Assembly: GCF_007746075.1 (NCBI RefSeq)
Contig: NZ_CP036339.1
Span: 2,676,885-2,740,884 of the forward strand
DNA from: Lacipirellula limnantheis
GTDB lineage: Bacteria; Planctomycetota; Planctomycetia; Pirellulales; Lacipirellulaceae
Length of the DNA stretch: 64,000 nt
Direction of reading: 5' to 3'
The notes beneath the pieces were generated by a model, which saw nothing but the letters and a program-made list of their open reading frames with translations, was not told where the DNA came from and did no database searches. The position numbers and the translations under genes are program-made. Positions 49,972-59,243 of the stretch are shown in pieces; within the stretch, counting starts at the first letter, position 1; each line of letters opens with the position of its first letter.

Positions 49972-50790
49972 ATGATTCGGACATATCGACGACTCTTTTC
50001 GGCGAGCGCCGCTGCGCTCGCGCTGGGCCTTTTGGCCCCATTCGCTCAAGCGGCATCTATCAGCTATGGAAATTTTGGCCCTGTTGCACCGGGCATTTCC
50101 TTCTTGAACGTCACGGAATCTTCCGGAACTGATCCGGTTCCGTTGTACGGCGCCCCGGATCCTTATTCTTCGGTTGTTGCGCCCGGGCCCGTATACGAAG
50201 CCGGACTCGATTTCGATCCGACCAGCTTTGTCGCATCGGCGGCAGGCGGCGGGGCCGACATCACCGACGGTCAATTGAACTTCACCATCGTGGGCCAGAA
50301 GGATGGCCTCGATGTAGTCGCGATCAAGTCCATCTTCCTGTCGGAAGGTGGCGACTACACGCTCGTCGGGGGCGGCACTGCCGCATCGCAGGTACTTGCG
50401 GGTGCCATCATGGCCGTGAAAGTTACGGAGATAGACGGTTCGCCAGTCACCCCATTTTCGCTTCCGGCGGCGAACTCCTCGGTTGGCTTCAACTTGGCGG
50501 CAAATGGCGGCATTGTTCAGCCCTGGTCGCTTGGGGTTCTGGTTGATCTTGAAGCTCAACTGCTCTCGCTGAACAAGTCGTTCATTGTCGGAGTTACGAA
50601 GGCTGAAGTCGTGATCAACAATTCGCTGATCGCCATCAGCGAGCCGGGGAGCATCGCCTTCATTGCGAAGAAGGACTTCGTGATCGGCACCGCCCCGAAG
50701 CCTGGTATACTTCCTGAGCCGGGTACGTTAGGAATGATGGGCTTGGCCTTGTGTGGCATTGGCGCCGCTTCGCGTCGCAAGCGCAGCTAA
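49972..50790 (+). CDS. Small PEP-CTERM sorting-domain protein
   Basis: 272 residues from ATG 49972, with GAGGAG ten bases upstream. A signal peptide covers residues 1-27 (ending FAQAA). The middle is beta-rich, Gly/Ser/Val-rich and Cys-poor with no enzyme motif. The C-terminus is a single standard PEP-CTERM signal: LPEPGTLGMMGLALCGIG followed by ASRRKRS. An exosortase would cut at the PEP site, leaving the protein exported or covalently linked to surface polymer. It has its own promoter-like sequence and a strong terminator, so it is a monocistronic unit. It does not share the ENFD module of the other PEP-CTERM proteins in the window. Confidence 0.9.
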   Translation: MIRTYRRLFSASAAALALGLLAPFAQAASISYGNFGPVAPGISFLNVTESSGTDPVPLYGAPDPYSSVVAPGPVYEAGLDFDPTSFVASAAGGGADITDGQLNFTIVGQKDGLDVVAIKSIFLSEGGDYTLVGGGTAASQVLAGAIMAVKVTEIDGSPVTPFSLPAANSSVGFNLAANGGIVQPWSLGVLVDLEAQLLSLNKSFIVGVTKAEVVINNSLIAISEPGSIAFIAKKDFVIGTAPKPGILPEPGTLGMMGLALCGIGAASRRKRS

Positions 50791-50826
50791 GTTGCTGGCT
50801 GTCGCTCGACCCGAGTGAAACTTCTC

Positions 50827-50862
50827 AAAGACCTCCTTCGCGTGCGAAGGGGGTCTTTTTTT
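50827..50862 (+). terminator. Intrinsic terminator of the PEP-CTERM gene
   Basis: Stem AAAGACCTCCTTCG with its near-complete complement (loop GTG/CGTG) followed by a seven-T run, 37 bases after the stop codon. It also lies between this gene and the convergent tadC gene. Confidence 0.9.
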
Positions 50863-50908
50863 GTGTAACGTCGAATTCCAATCAGTCCGCCACCAACGTA
50901 GGGCAAAA

Positions 50909-51895
50909 CTATGGGGCGCCGGCCATTGAGGGGAAAAGCTCGTTAATCATCGTGATCGCGGCTGGTCCGACGAGCACGACGAAGATTGCCGGGAAGATGA
51001 AGAGCACCAGCGGGAAGATGAGCTTCACCGCGGTCTTGGCCGCTTTCTCCTCCGCCATCTGCCGCCGCTTGGTGCGCATCGAATCGCTTTGCACGCGCAG
51101 GGCTTGGGCCACGCTCGAACCGAATTTGTCGGCTTGAATCAGAATCGCGGCGAGGGCTTTGAGGTCGTCGACGCCAGTACGCGCGCCGAGATCGTGGAGC
51201 ACGTCGGTGCGGGCGCGCCCCATCTGCAACTGCAAGTTGCTCAGGGCGAATTCCTCCGAGATGACCTTGTAGGTCTTTTTCATCTCCTCGGTGACTTTGC
51301 GCATGGCCTGATCCAGGCCGAGCCCCGCCTCGACGCAGACGACCATCAGATCGAGCGCGTCCGGGAGCCCGTAGAAGATGTTGTCCTGGCGGCCGCGCTT
51401 GATGATCCACAGGCCGACTTCCGGCAGGTAGAAGCAGACGCCGGCAAGAATTCCCGTATAAGTGAGCGAATCGATGTTGAAGCCGCGCGTGAGAATCATC
51501 ACGCCGCCGCCGAGAAAGAAACCGACGGCGAGCGAGACCACCTTCAGCGACCAGTACATTTGCGGCGCGTTGGGGCCGCGGAAGCCGCTCATGTTCAACT
51601 TCTCGCGTGCCTTGCTAACTTCGGCCTCGTTCTTTGGCTGGAGAGGCGCCGACAGCGCTGGCGACGCCTTTTCGAGGGCTTTGGAGAGGGCTCCCATTTT
51701 CGACGACTTGCCGCCGCTGAGCAGGTCGCTCTTGCGTGAATTGGGCTCGCGGTATTCTTCGAGCCGTTGTTCGGCGCGCGGCTTTTGCCGCGACATCGAG
51801 TCGAGAACCCACCAAGCCACGAGCGCGACGGCGCCGAACACCGCGGCTTGGGTGATGACCGTCTGGCTGACCAGCGATGCGAGCAACAGGTGCAT
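50909..51895 (-). CDS. tadC: Tad pilus assembly inner-membrane protein TadC
   Basis: 328 residues from ATG 51895, one base after the tadB stop. A type II secretion F-family domain occupies the second half (LPDALDLMVVCVEAGLGLDQ, then QADKFGSSVAQALRVQSDSMR, partly quoted). Four hydrophobic segments are visible: one at the N-terminus, two near residues 130-175 and one at the C-terminus. With TadB it forms the inner-membrane platform on which the CpaF/TadA ATPase drives Flp pilin assembly. It is the last gene of the minus-strand Tad unit. Confidence 0.93.
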   Translation of the reverse strand: MHLLLASLVSQTVITQAAVFGAVALVAWWVLDSMSRQKPRAEQRLEEYREPNSRKSDLLSGGKSSKMGALSKALEKASPALSAPLQPKNEAEVSKAREKLNMSGFRGPNAPQMYWSLKVVSLAVGFFLGGGVMILTRGFNIDSLTYTGILAGVCFYLPEVGLWIIKRGRQDNIFYGLPDALDLMVVCVEAGLGLDQAMRKVTEEMKKTYKVISEEFALSNLQLQMGRARTDVLHDLGARTGVDDLKALAAILIQADKFGSSVAQALRVQSDSMRTKRRQMAEEKAAKTAVKLIFPLVLFIFPAIFVVLVGPAAITMINELFPSMAGAP

Positions 51896-51896
51896 A

Positions 51897-52865
51897 TCAG
51901 ACTCGGATGTTGACGATCTTGCGAATGACCAGGGCGCCCAAAAGTTGGAGCAAAATACCGCCGATGAGCATCTTCTTACCAAGCTCGTCGGTGAAGAGGA
52001 GCATCAGGTAATCGGGGTTCATGCGGTAGACCGCGACGAACAACAGCGGCGGCAACGCCAACAGCACGATGCCTGACAGGCGGCCTTCGCCCGTCAGCGC
52101 TTGGACTTGACCGAAGATCTTGAATCGCTCGCGGACCAGCGTGCCGATCTTGTCGAGGATTTCCGCCAAGTCGCCGCCCGTCTGACGTTGCAGGATAACG
52201 GCGGTCGCGAAAAACCTCAGGTCGAGGTTCGGGACGCGTTCGGTCAGCGCATCAAGGGCTTCCTCAAACGGGATGCCGAGATTCTGTTCTTCGAAGACCC
52301 GGCCGAATTCCTGCCCGATCGGAGCCGACATTTCGGTCGCCACCAGGCGGAAGCCCGCGGACAAGCTGTGACCGGCGCGTAACGCCCGCGCGACGAGTTC
52401 CAGTCCCTCAGGCAGTTGAGCGGCGAACTTCGCCAGCCGCTTCTTTCGCTTGAACATCAGATAACCCAACGGCAGCATGGCGAAGCAGACGCCGATCGCC
52501 GGCGCGAAGGCGTAGTGGACGCCGACGAAACCGCAGGCCAAGAAGGCGACGAACCCGAGGATGCCCGAGATGGCCACAAACGTCGTCACTGACATGTGGA
52601 CGTCGGCTTGAGCGAAGAGCCGCGGCAGATTGAACCACCGCGAGACGATCGTTTCGAGGGCGCCTTTGCCCTGGCCCCGTTCTTTCGCGAGGATTTGCGT
52701 CAGCTCGGCGAGGCCCCCTTCTGAGCGGTCGCCCTTGCCGGTGAGCGTATTGAGGCGCCCTTCCATCTGCGAGATCGACTTGTCGCGCATTAGCGCAGCG
52801 ATCGCGACGACCAGCAGCGTTACGCCGACGAAGACGGCGCCCAGAATCAGAATCGAAGGAAGCAT
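51897..52865 (-). CDS. tadB: Tad pilus assembly inner-membrane protein TadB
   Basis: 322 residues. An N-terminal membrane segment, two central ones and one at the C-terminus surround a type II secretion F domain (LPEGLELVARALRAGHSLSAG, partly quoted, and ILQRQTGGDLAEILDKI). The paralogue TadC follows directly. The start ATG 52865 lies 48 bp after the cpaF/tadA stop, in operon order cpaF-tadB-tadC, the usual arrangement of the Tad system. Confidence 0.93.
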   Translation of the reverse strand: MLPSILILGAVFVGVTLLVVAIAALMRDKSISQMEGRLNTLTGKGDRSEGGLAELTQILAKERGQGKGALETIVSRWFNLPRLFAQADVHMSVTTFVAISGILGFVAFLACGFVGVHYAFAPAIGVCFAMLPLGYLMFKRKKRLAKFAAQLPEGLELVARALRAGHSLSAGFRLVATEMSAPIGQEFGRVFEEQNLGIPFEEALDALTERVPNLDLRFFATAVILQRQTGGDLAEILDKIGTLVRERFKIFGQVQALTGEGRLSGIVLLALPPLLFVAVYRMNPDYLMLLFTDELGKKMLIGGILLQLLGALVIRKIVNIRV

Positions 52866-52913
52866 CGCATTCTCACTGACTGCTGTAGAGTTCGCTCACC
52901 GGGCTGCGGACGC

Positions 52914-54245
52914 TTAGTCGCGAAGCATGATCCGCTCACGGAAGACGCTGGCCGGGAGCCGAACGCCGTGGGACTCAAACCGTGGGATGAACGACGGCCG
53001 GATGCCGGTCGCCTCGAAACGGCCGACGCCGCGGCCGCTCTCGTTTACCCCTTCGAGGACGTATTTGAAAATGTCTTGCATGATGATGGTGTCCTGCTCC
53101 ATCCCCATGATTTCGGTAATCGCCGTGACTTTTCTAGGACCGCCTGGCAGGCGATTGACCTGCACAATCAAGTCGACGGCGCTGGAAATCTGCTGCCGCA
53201 TCGCCTTGATCGGCATTTCGAAGCCGGACATCATAATCATCGTTTCCAATCGAGCGATGGCGTCGCGCGGCGTGTTAGCGTGGCAGGTAGTGAGCGACCC
53301 TTCGTGGCCGGTGTTCATCGCCTGCAGCATGTCGAGCGTTTCCGGTCCGCGGCATTCGCCGATGATGATCCGGTCGGGCCGCATACGCAGACAGTTGCGC
53401 ACCAGGTCGGTCGCCGTGATCCGCCCTTTGCCTTCGATGTTCGGCGGACGGGTTTCCAAGCGAACGATGTGCTGCTGCTGCAGCTGCAATTCGGCGGCGT
53501 CTTCGATCGTGACGATGCGGTCGGCGTTGGAAATAAAGCTCGACAACGTGTTGAGCAGCGTCGTCTTACCAGAGCCAGTGCCGCCGGAGATGATGATGTT
53601 CAGCCGCGCCTTCATGGCGCCTTCGAGCAGCATGACCATTTCGGGCGTCATGCTTTTGTAGTTCAACAGATCTTCGAGCTTGAGCGGATTGGAGCCGAAC
53701 CGCCGAATCGTGACGCTGGGGCCATCGAGCGCCAGCGGCGGGATGATCGCGTTGACGCGGGAGCCGTCGGGCAGGCGGGCGTCGACCATCGGGCAGACTT
53801 CGTCGACGCGGCGTCCGACCTTCGACACGATGCGGTCGATGATCTGCATCAAGTGCTTGTCGTCTCGGAAGGTGACGCTGGTCTTTTCGAGCTTGCCGCC
53901 GTGTTCGATGAACACATTCTTGGGCCCGTTGATCATGATTTCGCTGACGGTCGGCTCTTTCAGCAACAATTCGAGCGGGCCAAGGCCAAAGGTCTCGTCC
54001 AGGACCTCGTCGATCAGGCGGTCGCGTTCATTGCGATTGAGAAACGTGTCCTCGGTGTCGCAAAGATGTTCAACGACTAGGCGAATCTCGCGACGCAGCA
54101 CCTCGCCTTCCAGATCGCCGATATGCGATAGGTCGAGCTTGTCGACGAGCTTCGAGTGGATCCGTTGCTTGAGCTTATCGAACTCGGCCTCGCGATCTTT
54201 GCTGGCGGCGGCGGGGACGGCGGCTTGGGTGGCGAGTCGTGTCAT
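52914..54245 (-). CDS. tadA: Tad/CpaF secretion ATPase
   Basis: 443 residues from ATG 54245 (also called cpaF). It is a hexameric PilT/VirB11-type ATPase that powers Flp pilus assembly. Walker [10 protein letters not shown] is near residues 219-227. Other signatures: IEDAAELQL (Asp/Glu box), [17 protein letters not shown] (Walker B region) and [14 protein letters not shown] (His box). The N-terminal ~190 residues are the usual all-alpha/N2 domain with [19 protein letters not shown] longer TTG-initiated frame is open upstream but is not needed. tadB follows after 48 bp. Confidence 0.95.
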   Translation of the reverse strand: MTRLATQAAVPAAASKDREAEFDKLKQRIHSKLVDKLDLSHIGDLEGEVLRREIRLVVEHLCDTEDTFLNRNERDRLIDEVLDETFGLGPLELLLKEPTVSEIMINGPKNVFIEHGGKLEKTSVTFRDDKHLMQIIDRIVSKVGRRVDEVCPMVDARLPDGSRVNAIIPPLALDGPSVTIRRFGSNPLKLEDLLNYKSMTPEMVMLLEGAMKARLNIIISGGTGSGKTTLLNTLSSFISNADRIVTIEDAAELQLQQQHIVRLETRPPNIEGKGRITATDLVRNCLRMRPDRIIIGECRGPETLDMLQAMNTGHEGSLTTCHANTPRDAIARLETMIMMSGFEMPIKAMRQQISSAVDLIVQVNRLPGGPRKVTAITEIMGMEQDTIIMQDIFKYVLEGVNESGRGVGRFEATGIRPSFIPRFESHGVRLPASVFRERIMLRD

Positions 54246-54563
54246 GGCTGTGGCGTTTGTTGGCAGACTGCCGGGAAGTGAGCGCAATTCCCGAGTGCGA
54301 CCGAGGAAGACCTTGGCGCAACGCCGATGGAGGCGTCAGAAAAGGATAGTTCACGCCGCGGTGGGAAGAGGCGAGAGGGCTCGCAGCGGTAACGCCGCGC
54401 GAGCGACCGCTTGCCGGCTGGGTGGGTCGTGACGGTTGGTCGGCGGGCGCCGCCCGTTTGACCATTGATGGGCCGACAGCGGCGCCGTCGAGGCTCCGCG
54501 ACTCGCGCGCTTGGGCCCGCGCATCGCGAGGCGAACCGGCTTGGGGCGGGATGGCGCTGGTAA
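54246..54563. other. 318-bp gap inside the Tad locus
   Basis: Lies between the cpaE stop and the cpaF start, both on the minus strand. No reading frame with a ribosome-binding site or known family was found. It may hold a secondary promoter for cpaF-tadB-tadC. Confidence 0.5.
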
Positions 54564-55769
54564 CTACGAGCGACTCGACCAAAGGTTGAGCCAGCGCCGA
54601 CCTTTGCCGTCGCCCGCCCCGTCCTCGTCGCCCTTCTTGCCGCAGAGTGCGTCGGCGAGCTGGCTGATCGACTGCGTGATGGCCGCCTTGGGGGCGTGCT
54701 GCAACAGCGGTACGCCGTTGTTTCGAACTTCCGCCATCACGCGGTAGTCGTTCGGAATCTGCCAATAAACGTCGCGTCCGATCGTGTCGCGGGCCTTTTT
54801 CAGGCTGATTTGTCCGCTGTCTTGGCCGTAGCGATTGACGATGACCTTTACCTTCGACCGCAGCGATTCTTCCTCATCGAACGTCATCAGCAGTCGCACG
54901 ACGTTGCGCAGACAAGGCAAGTCGAGCTGCGTCAGCATCAGTACGTCGTCCGCACTGCGAATCGCGAGCATATCGAGCTCGCTGTAACTCTTCGACGTGT
55001 CGATCACCATATGCGTGAACGACGTCTTCAACAATCCGAGCACGCGCTGCAGCTTTTCGGCGGTAATGTGCCGCACTTCGTCGAGCTGCATCGGGCGCGG
55101 CAGTAAGTGAACGCCGGTCGAGTGGACGGTGAGCGACTTACGCAACAGCGTCAGGTCGAGCCGCTCGACGTTTTGGGCAATGTCGGCCAGGGTGTATTCC
55201 GGGATGGTGTCGAGGAAGACGTCGTCGTCGCCCAGGGCGACGTCGAGGTCGACCAACACCACGGAATTCGCTGAATCAGCCGCCAGCGCACAGGCGAGGT
55301 TGACGGCGACGCTTGACGAGCCGACGCCGCCAGTCGCGCCAGCGACGGCGAAGACATGGCATCCATCCTTCGCGGTGGGCGACGAGTTACCGGTCGTCTG
55401 TCGCTTGACCCGCTGAAGGGCAGCGGACAAGTCTTCCGCGCGGAGCGGCTCGGTCAGGAACTCTTTGGCGCCGGCCCGCATCGATTCGAGAATCAACCGG
55501 CCGTCGGTGGAAGTGCTCGATACGAGAATCGAACAGTTCGGCGATTTGGCCAACGTTTCTTGGATCAGCTTCACCGCGCGCTGCGGGTCGCTATCCATCG
55601 CGATGAAGCCGATGTCAGGCTTCGTCTGCTCGACGACGTCGACGAAAAAGGCGTACCGCGAGCATTCCGCCTCTAGCCAGACGGTTTCCAACCCCAGGAG
55701 GACCGTCTTGAGGTTCTCCCGCGTGGCGTCGTTCGGGTCGACGATCGCTATCCGCAGTACGTTTGCCAT
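54564..55769 (-). CDS. cpaE: Tad pilus localisation ATPase CpaE/TadZ
   Basis: 401 residues. The N-terminal ~125 residues are a receiver-like domain (LRIAIVDPNDATRENLKTVL, partly quoted; AKEFLTEPL at the end). The C-terminal part is a MinD/ParA-type ATPase with the deviant Walker A GATGGVGSSS (about 142-151), VVLVDLDVALGDDD (Walker A' region) and the HMVIDTSKSYSELD segment. In other bacteria CpaE/TadZ places the pilus at the pole. The C-terminus ends in a Lys/Gly/Asp-rich tail. Gene order secretin-cpaE-cpaF is conserved. Confidence 0.93.
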   Translation of the reverse strand: MANVLRIAIVDPNDATRENLKTVLLGLETVWLEAECSRYAFFVDVVEQTKPDIGFIAMDSDPQRAVKLIQETLAKSPNCSILVSSTSTDGRLILESMRAGAKEFLTEPLRAEDLSAALQRVKRQTTGNSSPTAKDGCHVFAVAGATGGVGSSSVAVNLACALAADSANSVVLVDLDVALGDDDVFLDTIPEYTLADIAQNVERLDLTLLRKSLTVHSTGVHLLPRPMQLDEVRHITAEKLQRVLGLLKTSFTHMVIDTSKSYSELDMLAIRSADDVLMLTQLDLPCLRNVVRLLMTFDEEESLRSKVKVIVNRYGQDSGQISLKKARDTIGRDVYWQIPNDYRVMAEVRNNGVPLLQHAPKAAITQSISQLADALCGKKGDEDGAGDGKGRRWLNLWSSRS

Positions 55770-55893
55770 GCCCAGTGGAATCGACTAGGGTCGTCGCCCA
55801 ACGCGGCGCGCTCAGACGGCCAGATGGCCGGAGCGGACGCACGTGTCGCAGCAAAAGACCTGCTTGGAGCCCTTCTCTCCGAGCTAGATTAGC

Positions 55894-57666
55894 TTATTTC
55901 TGCACGTCATAGCCGATCGGACCGATCAATCCAGGGGTACTCGTCGATCGGCCGGACGTTTGTCTCACCTGGTTCGGATTGCGCCGGTTGGCGGGACTGT
56001 AATGCGCGGCCGGCGTCGCCTGCCGCTGAAGACCTGGCGTGCTCGCCGCCGGGTCGGGCAGCGTGCTCGGCGCGAGATCGGGTTGGAGTCGCTGCGGCGC
56101 CGGTCCGCCGGACGGGACCGCGTGCATCGGGCCTTGGTAGACTTCGCCTTCATCAGGCGCGTTTTGGTAAGTCTCGCCGCGGTAAACTCGACTGCCGCTC
56201 ATGGCGCCGTCGGTCGCCATCGCGGGCGTGCCGCCGGCGGGAGCTCCGCCCGGACCACAGCCGTTGACCCCGCAGTCGAGGCCGGGGGCGTTGCAGTAGC
56301 AAGGTTCCATCGCACCGCACGGGCCGCAGGCAGGGACTTCCATGAGGCCCTTGCAATAGAGCTCGGCGTTGGAGGGCGACATGGTTTCCATGCCGGGACC
56401 GCAGAGCGGGACCTCATGCGGATCCATCCCCTCGGCGAACTCGGGCGTCACCATGATCAGCAGCTCGATCTCCTCGACTTCTTCCTTATTCTTGCGGAAG
56501 GCGGCGCCGACGAACGGCATGTCCATGAGGTAGGGAAGGCCGCGATTGATCGTCTTGACGCGCGTTTGTTTCAGACCGGCCAAGGCGAGCGTCTGTCCGG
56601 CTTGCATTTCGACGCCGGTGTCGACGTAACTGACCTTGGTGCGGAACAACTCGTTGCCGAGTGGGACGGAGTTGTCGATTTCGCTGATTTTCGGCCGCAC
56701 TTCCAGGCGGATGCGGCCGTTGCCCATGACGATCGGCAGGAAGTCGATCTGCGTGCCGAAGTCTTCCGACTGGACCGTGCTGCCGGAAATTCCGTTGTTG
56801 ATTTGGAAGAAGATTTCACCGCCGGCGTTGAAGGCGGCGGGGCGACCGCTGACGGTCACCAGCGTCGGATTGGCCAAGGTCTTGACGAGGTTGCGTTGCT
56901 GTAAGGCTTCGAGCAGGCCGAGAAACTGCGTATTGCCGTCCACAATGTCAAAGGCGAGCGTTGCATTCGGCGCGGTGAACGTATTTTGGGTGCGGTTGAT
57001 GTTCGTCAGCACGCCGGAGGCGGTTTGCGTCAGGAACCCGCCCGTGCCGCTCAGATCGAAATCGAAGCCCAAGCTGCGGAGATTCGTGCGGTTCACCTCC
57101 ATCACCTTGACCTTCAGCATGATCTGCTGCGCTCCGCCGACCGTGATGTTGTTCACGACTTTCGGTGCGTAGTCCTCGGCAAGCTGGCGAATGGTGCTGA
57201 CGATTTCGGGCCGATCGACCTGACCTTCCAGCACCAGGCTGTTGGTGAGGCGAATGACTCGGAGTGACGAGGAGGGGAACATCCGCTGCAAGTTAACTTC
57301 CAGTTCGCGGACGTCGCCGAAGATGAGCAGGTCGACGGTGTAAATCTCGCCGTTCTCGTCCCACAGGTTAATTTGCGTGACGCCTGGTTTGCGGGCGGCG
57401 ATTTGGACCTGCGTTTCGCTGACCGGCGTCGCGGTGACCAGATCTGGGTTGTTAACGACAATGCGGGGAATGCGAGTTCCCAGCGTCAGGATCTGACTCG
57501 TGTTGACCGTCATCTCGAGCCGCTCGTTCGCTTGCGACAAGTTGCGCACGACCGAGCCCGGCTGCTGTGCGGGCGCCGGCGGCGCGACGAGCGCCGTATT
57601 GGCAAACATCACCAGCGCCAAGAAGAGTCGAACGCCAGAACGGCGGGAGAGGGGAGTTAAGTACAT
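55894..57666 (-). CDS. cpaC: Tad pilus secretin CpaC/RcpA with Cys-rich C-terminal extension
   Basis: 590 residues from ATG 57666, with AAGGA nine bases upstream. The signal peptide ends near PAPAQQ. The pilus-formation N-domain (LGTRIPRIVVNNPDLVTATP, partly quoted), a BON-like segment and the secretin domain (about residues 255-410; VKTLANPTLVTVSGRPAAFN partly quoted, GLPYLMDMPFVGAAFR) form the outer-membrane channel. Beyond the secretin domain lies a 170-residue extension that secretins usually lack. About residues 419-465 hold eight Cys (VPACGPCGAMEPCYC and DCGVNGCGPGG among them), and the rest is Pro/Gly/Gln-rich. The extension could be a disulphide-knit or cofactor-binding plug or an anchor to the planctomycete envelope. 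Confidence 0.92.
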   Translation of the reverse strand: MYLTPLSRRSGVRLFLALVMFANTALVAPPAPAQQPGSVVRNLSQANERLEMTVNTSQILTLGTRIPRIVVNNPDLVTATPVSETQVQIAARKPGVTQINLWDENGEIYTVDLLIFGDVRELEVNLQRMFPSSSLRVIRLTNSLVLEGQVDRPEIVSTIRQLAEDYAPKVVNNITVGGAQQIMLKVKVMEVNRTNLRSLGFDFDLSGTGGFLTQTASGVLTNINRTQNTFTAPNATLAFDIVDGNTQFLGLLEALQQRNLVKTLANPTLVTVSGRPAAFNAGGEIFFQINNGISGSTVQSEDFGTQIDFLPIVMGNGRIRLEVRPKISEIDNSVPLGNELFRTKVSYVDTGVEMQAGQTLALAGLKQTRVKTINRGLPYLMDMPFVGAAFRKNKEEVEEIELLIMVTPEFAEGMDPHEVPLCGPGMETMSPSNAELYCKGLMEVPACGPCGAMEPCYCNAPGLDCGVNGCGPGGAPAGGTPAMATDGAMSGSRVYRGETYQNAPDEGEVYQGPMHAVPSGGPAPQRLQPDLAPSTLPDPAASTPGLQRQATPAAHYSPANRRNPNQVRQTSGRSTSTPGLIGPIGYDVQK

Positions 57667-57814
57667 CCGTGTACATCCTTCGCTAGTTTGGGGCAGGGGA
57701 GCAGCGAACTGCTCGATTAGACCCCGCAATCGGAACATCCTTGTTCCGCACGATTATCTGTGATTTAAGTCGGTGCTTCTCGAGTCGGTATGGCGGCGAT
57801 GACGAGCGACGAAA

Positions 57815-58915
57815 TCATTTCAAGCGCAGATCGATCGGAAAATCGGCTGGCGTCGGCGTGCCGTCCGGAGGGGCCGGAGCTGGTCCTGGCGCCGGCGTTG
57901 GCGCGACGGGCAACGTCGGCGAGGTGAACGACCCCGGCGCCGGAAATGGCAGGTTCGACCGCGGACCATTCGTTTCCCCGATCGGTTCTCCGTCCTCCGA
58001 AAACTGCACGGTAGAGATCTCGTTGGGGTAGATGATCTTCATCTGGAAGTGCGGCTTCTTCTCCTGCGGATTCGCTGCGGCCGCAGCGGCGGCGCTCGTT
58101 AGCGCCTGCTGCATGAGCGACTTGAATCCGGAAAGCGCTCCCTCGGAGCTCTCCTCCGTTTGCGAATACTGTTCGCTTTCACGATCGTTCGACGTGCTGC
58201 GGCCGAACAACTCGTCGGTTCCCTGCTCTGAATCTTCGACAACCGCGTCGTCGTCGGGATTACGCGGGATCAAGCTGATCTCGCCCATGTTTTCAGCTAG
58301 GTTGATCCGGTTTGCTTGGGCCGGCGTCACGATGAGCGAGACGGTCTTGGCGACGTTGCGCGCTTCTTCGCCGTCAGCGGCCTTGTCGATGGCCTGGTCG
58401 ACGGCGTAGACGCGGATATTCTGCAAGAAGATTTTCGTGAACGGGCTCTTGATGCCATGCTCGGGATTGGCTCGCACGTAGATCTGGACGTCGACGCGGT
58501 CGCCAGGGCTTAGCAAGCCGGCGGCGCTCTTGCGGGCGTCGACCGAGATGGTCTTCAACCGCATACCGGCGGGAACGCCTTGGATCGGATCGCTGCGCTC
58601 GCCTTTGGCGAGCAGCTTGTTTTCCAGCAGCGGTTCGCCCTGATAGATGTTGCTGCGCGGGCGACGATCCTCCAGGTCTTCCCACTTGCTAATGGCGCCG
58701 ACAGGCACTTTGTCTTTGGGCCATTCCTCGAGCGCCACCATTTTTTCGGTGAGCGGGTCGCCGACGTTGACGTTCTGCAGGGCGACGTAGATCGGAGCCG
58801 TGGCGACGGCCGCCGGGCGATTGTTCCCGTCGAGGACCTGGCTAATGCCAATCGACGCAACCAGACCGCAGCCTAGCGCAAGCGCAAGCAGAATCAGTGA
58901 TTTCGGACGCATCAT
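57815..58915 (-). CDS. cpaB: Flp pilus assembly protein CpaB/RcpC
   Basis: 366 residues; ATG 58915 is immediately followed by a second in-frame ATG, and AGGGGGG lies just upstream (better spaced for the second). A single N-terminal membrane anchor is followed by an SAF/CpaB domain (VGDPLTEKMVALEEWPKDKV, partly quoted; GMRLKTISVDARKSAAGLLSP partly quoted; GDRVDVQIYVRA). The tail after residue 300 is Pro/Ala-rich and presumably disordered. CpaB is a periplasmic component thought to help pilin passage or peptidoglycan interaction. It starts the secretin-cpaE-cpaF-tadB-tadC series. Confidence 0.9.
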   Translation of the reverse strand: MMRPKSLILLALALGCGLVASIGISQVLDGNNRPAAVATAPIYVALQNVNVGDPLTEKMVALEEWPKDKVPVGAISKWEDLEDRRPRSNIYQGEPLLENKLLAKGERSDPIQGVPAGMRLKTISVDARKSAAGLLSPGDRVDVQIYVRANPEHGIKSPFTKIFLQNIRVYAVDQAIDKAADGEEARNVAKTVSLIVTPAQANRINLAENMGEISLIPRNPDDDAVVEDSEQGTDELFGRSTSNDRESEQYSQTEESSEGALSGFKSLMQQALTSAAAAAAANPQEKKPHFQMKIIYPNEISTVQFSEDGEPIGETNGPRSNLPFPAPGSFTSPTLPVAPTPAPGPAPAPPDGTPTPADFPIDLRLK

Positions 58916-59079
58916 ACCCCCCTGGCATGAAGACGCAGCCCTGGCCGAGCAGTAGCGCTCGCCGTGAATCCGCGCCTCGTCGTTGTTTTCGGCGCCCTCG
59001 TCACAACCGGTTCAATCTAATCTTTCGACAATCGCCGAATCGCCGAGCAAAGTGCCTCGGCGTTGCTAGCAAATCAGTT

Positions 59080-59226
59080 AACCACGACGGGCAAGACGTA
59101 GGAGAAGGAAGGCAACGAAACCTCCTGTGAACCCAGATGAACGCCAAAGAGATTTATTTGCGTTCATCTGCGTCCATCGGCGGTTCCATTCTTCACTTCC
59201 GTCGTGCTCGTCGTGCCGTCGTGGTT
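59080..59226. repeat. Nested inverted repeat, intergenic
   Basis: Outer arms start AACCACGACGG (59080-59090) and end with its complement CCGTCGTGGTT (59216-59226), extending imperfectly by one gap. Inner perfect 11-bp arms CAGATGAACGC (59134-59144) and its complement (59160-59170). It fills much of the 328-bp gap between tadV and cpaB. Confidence 0.8.
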
Positions 59227-59243
59227 CAACGTCTTTTGGTTCG

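Noticed and set aside
55815..55886. Short Cys-rich frame (KQVFCCDTCVRSGHLAV) before the cpaE start
   Set aside because: Its reading frame is closed upstream by TAG and has no start codon; possibly a gene remnant but not supportable.
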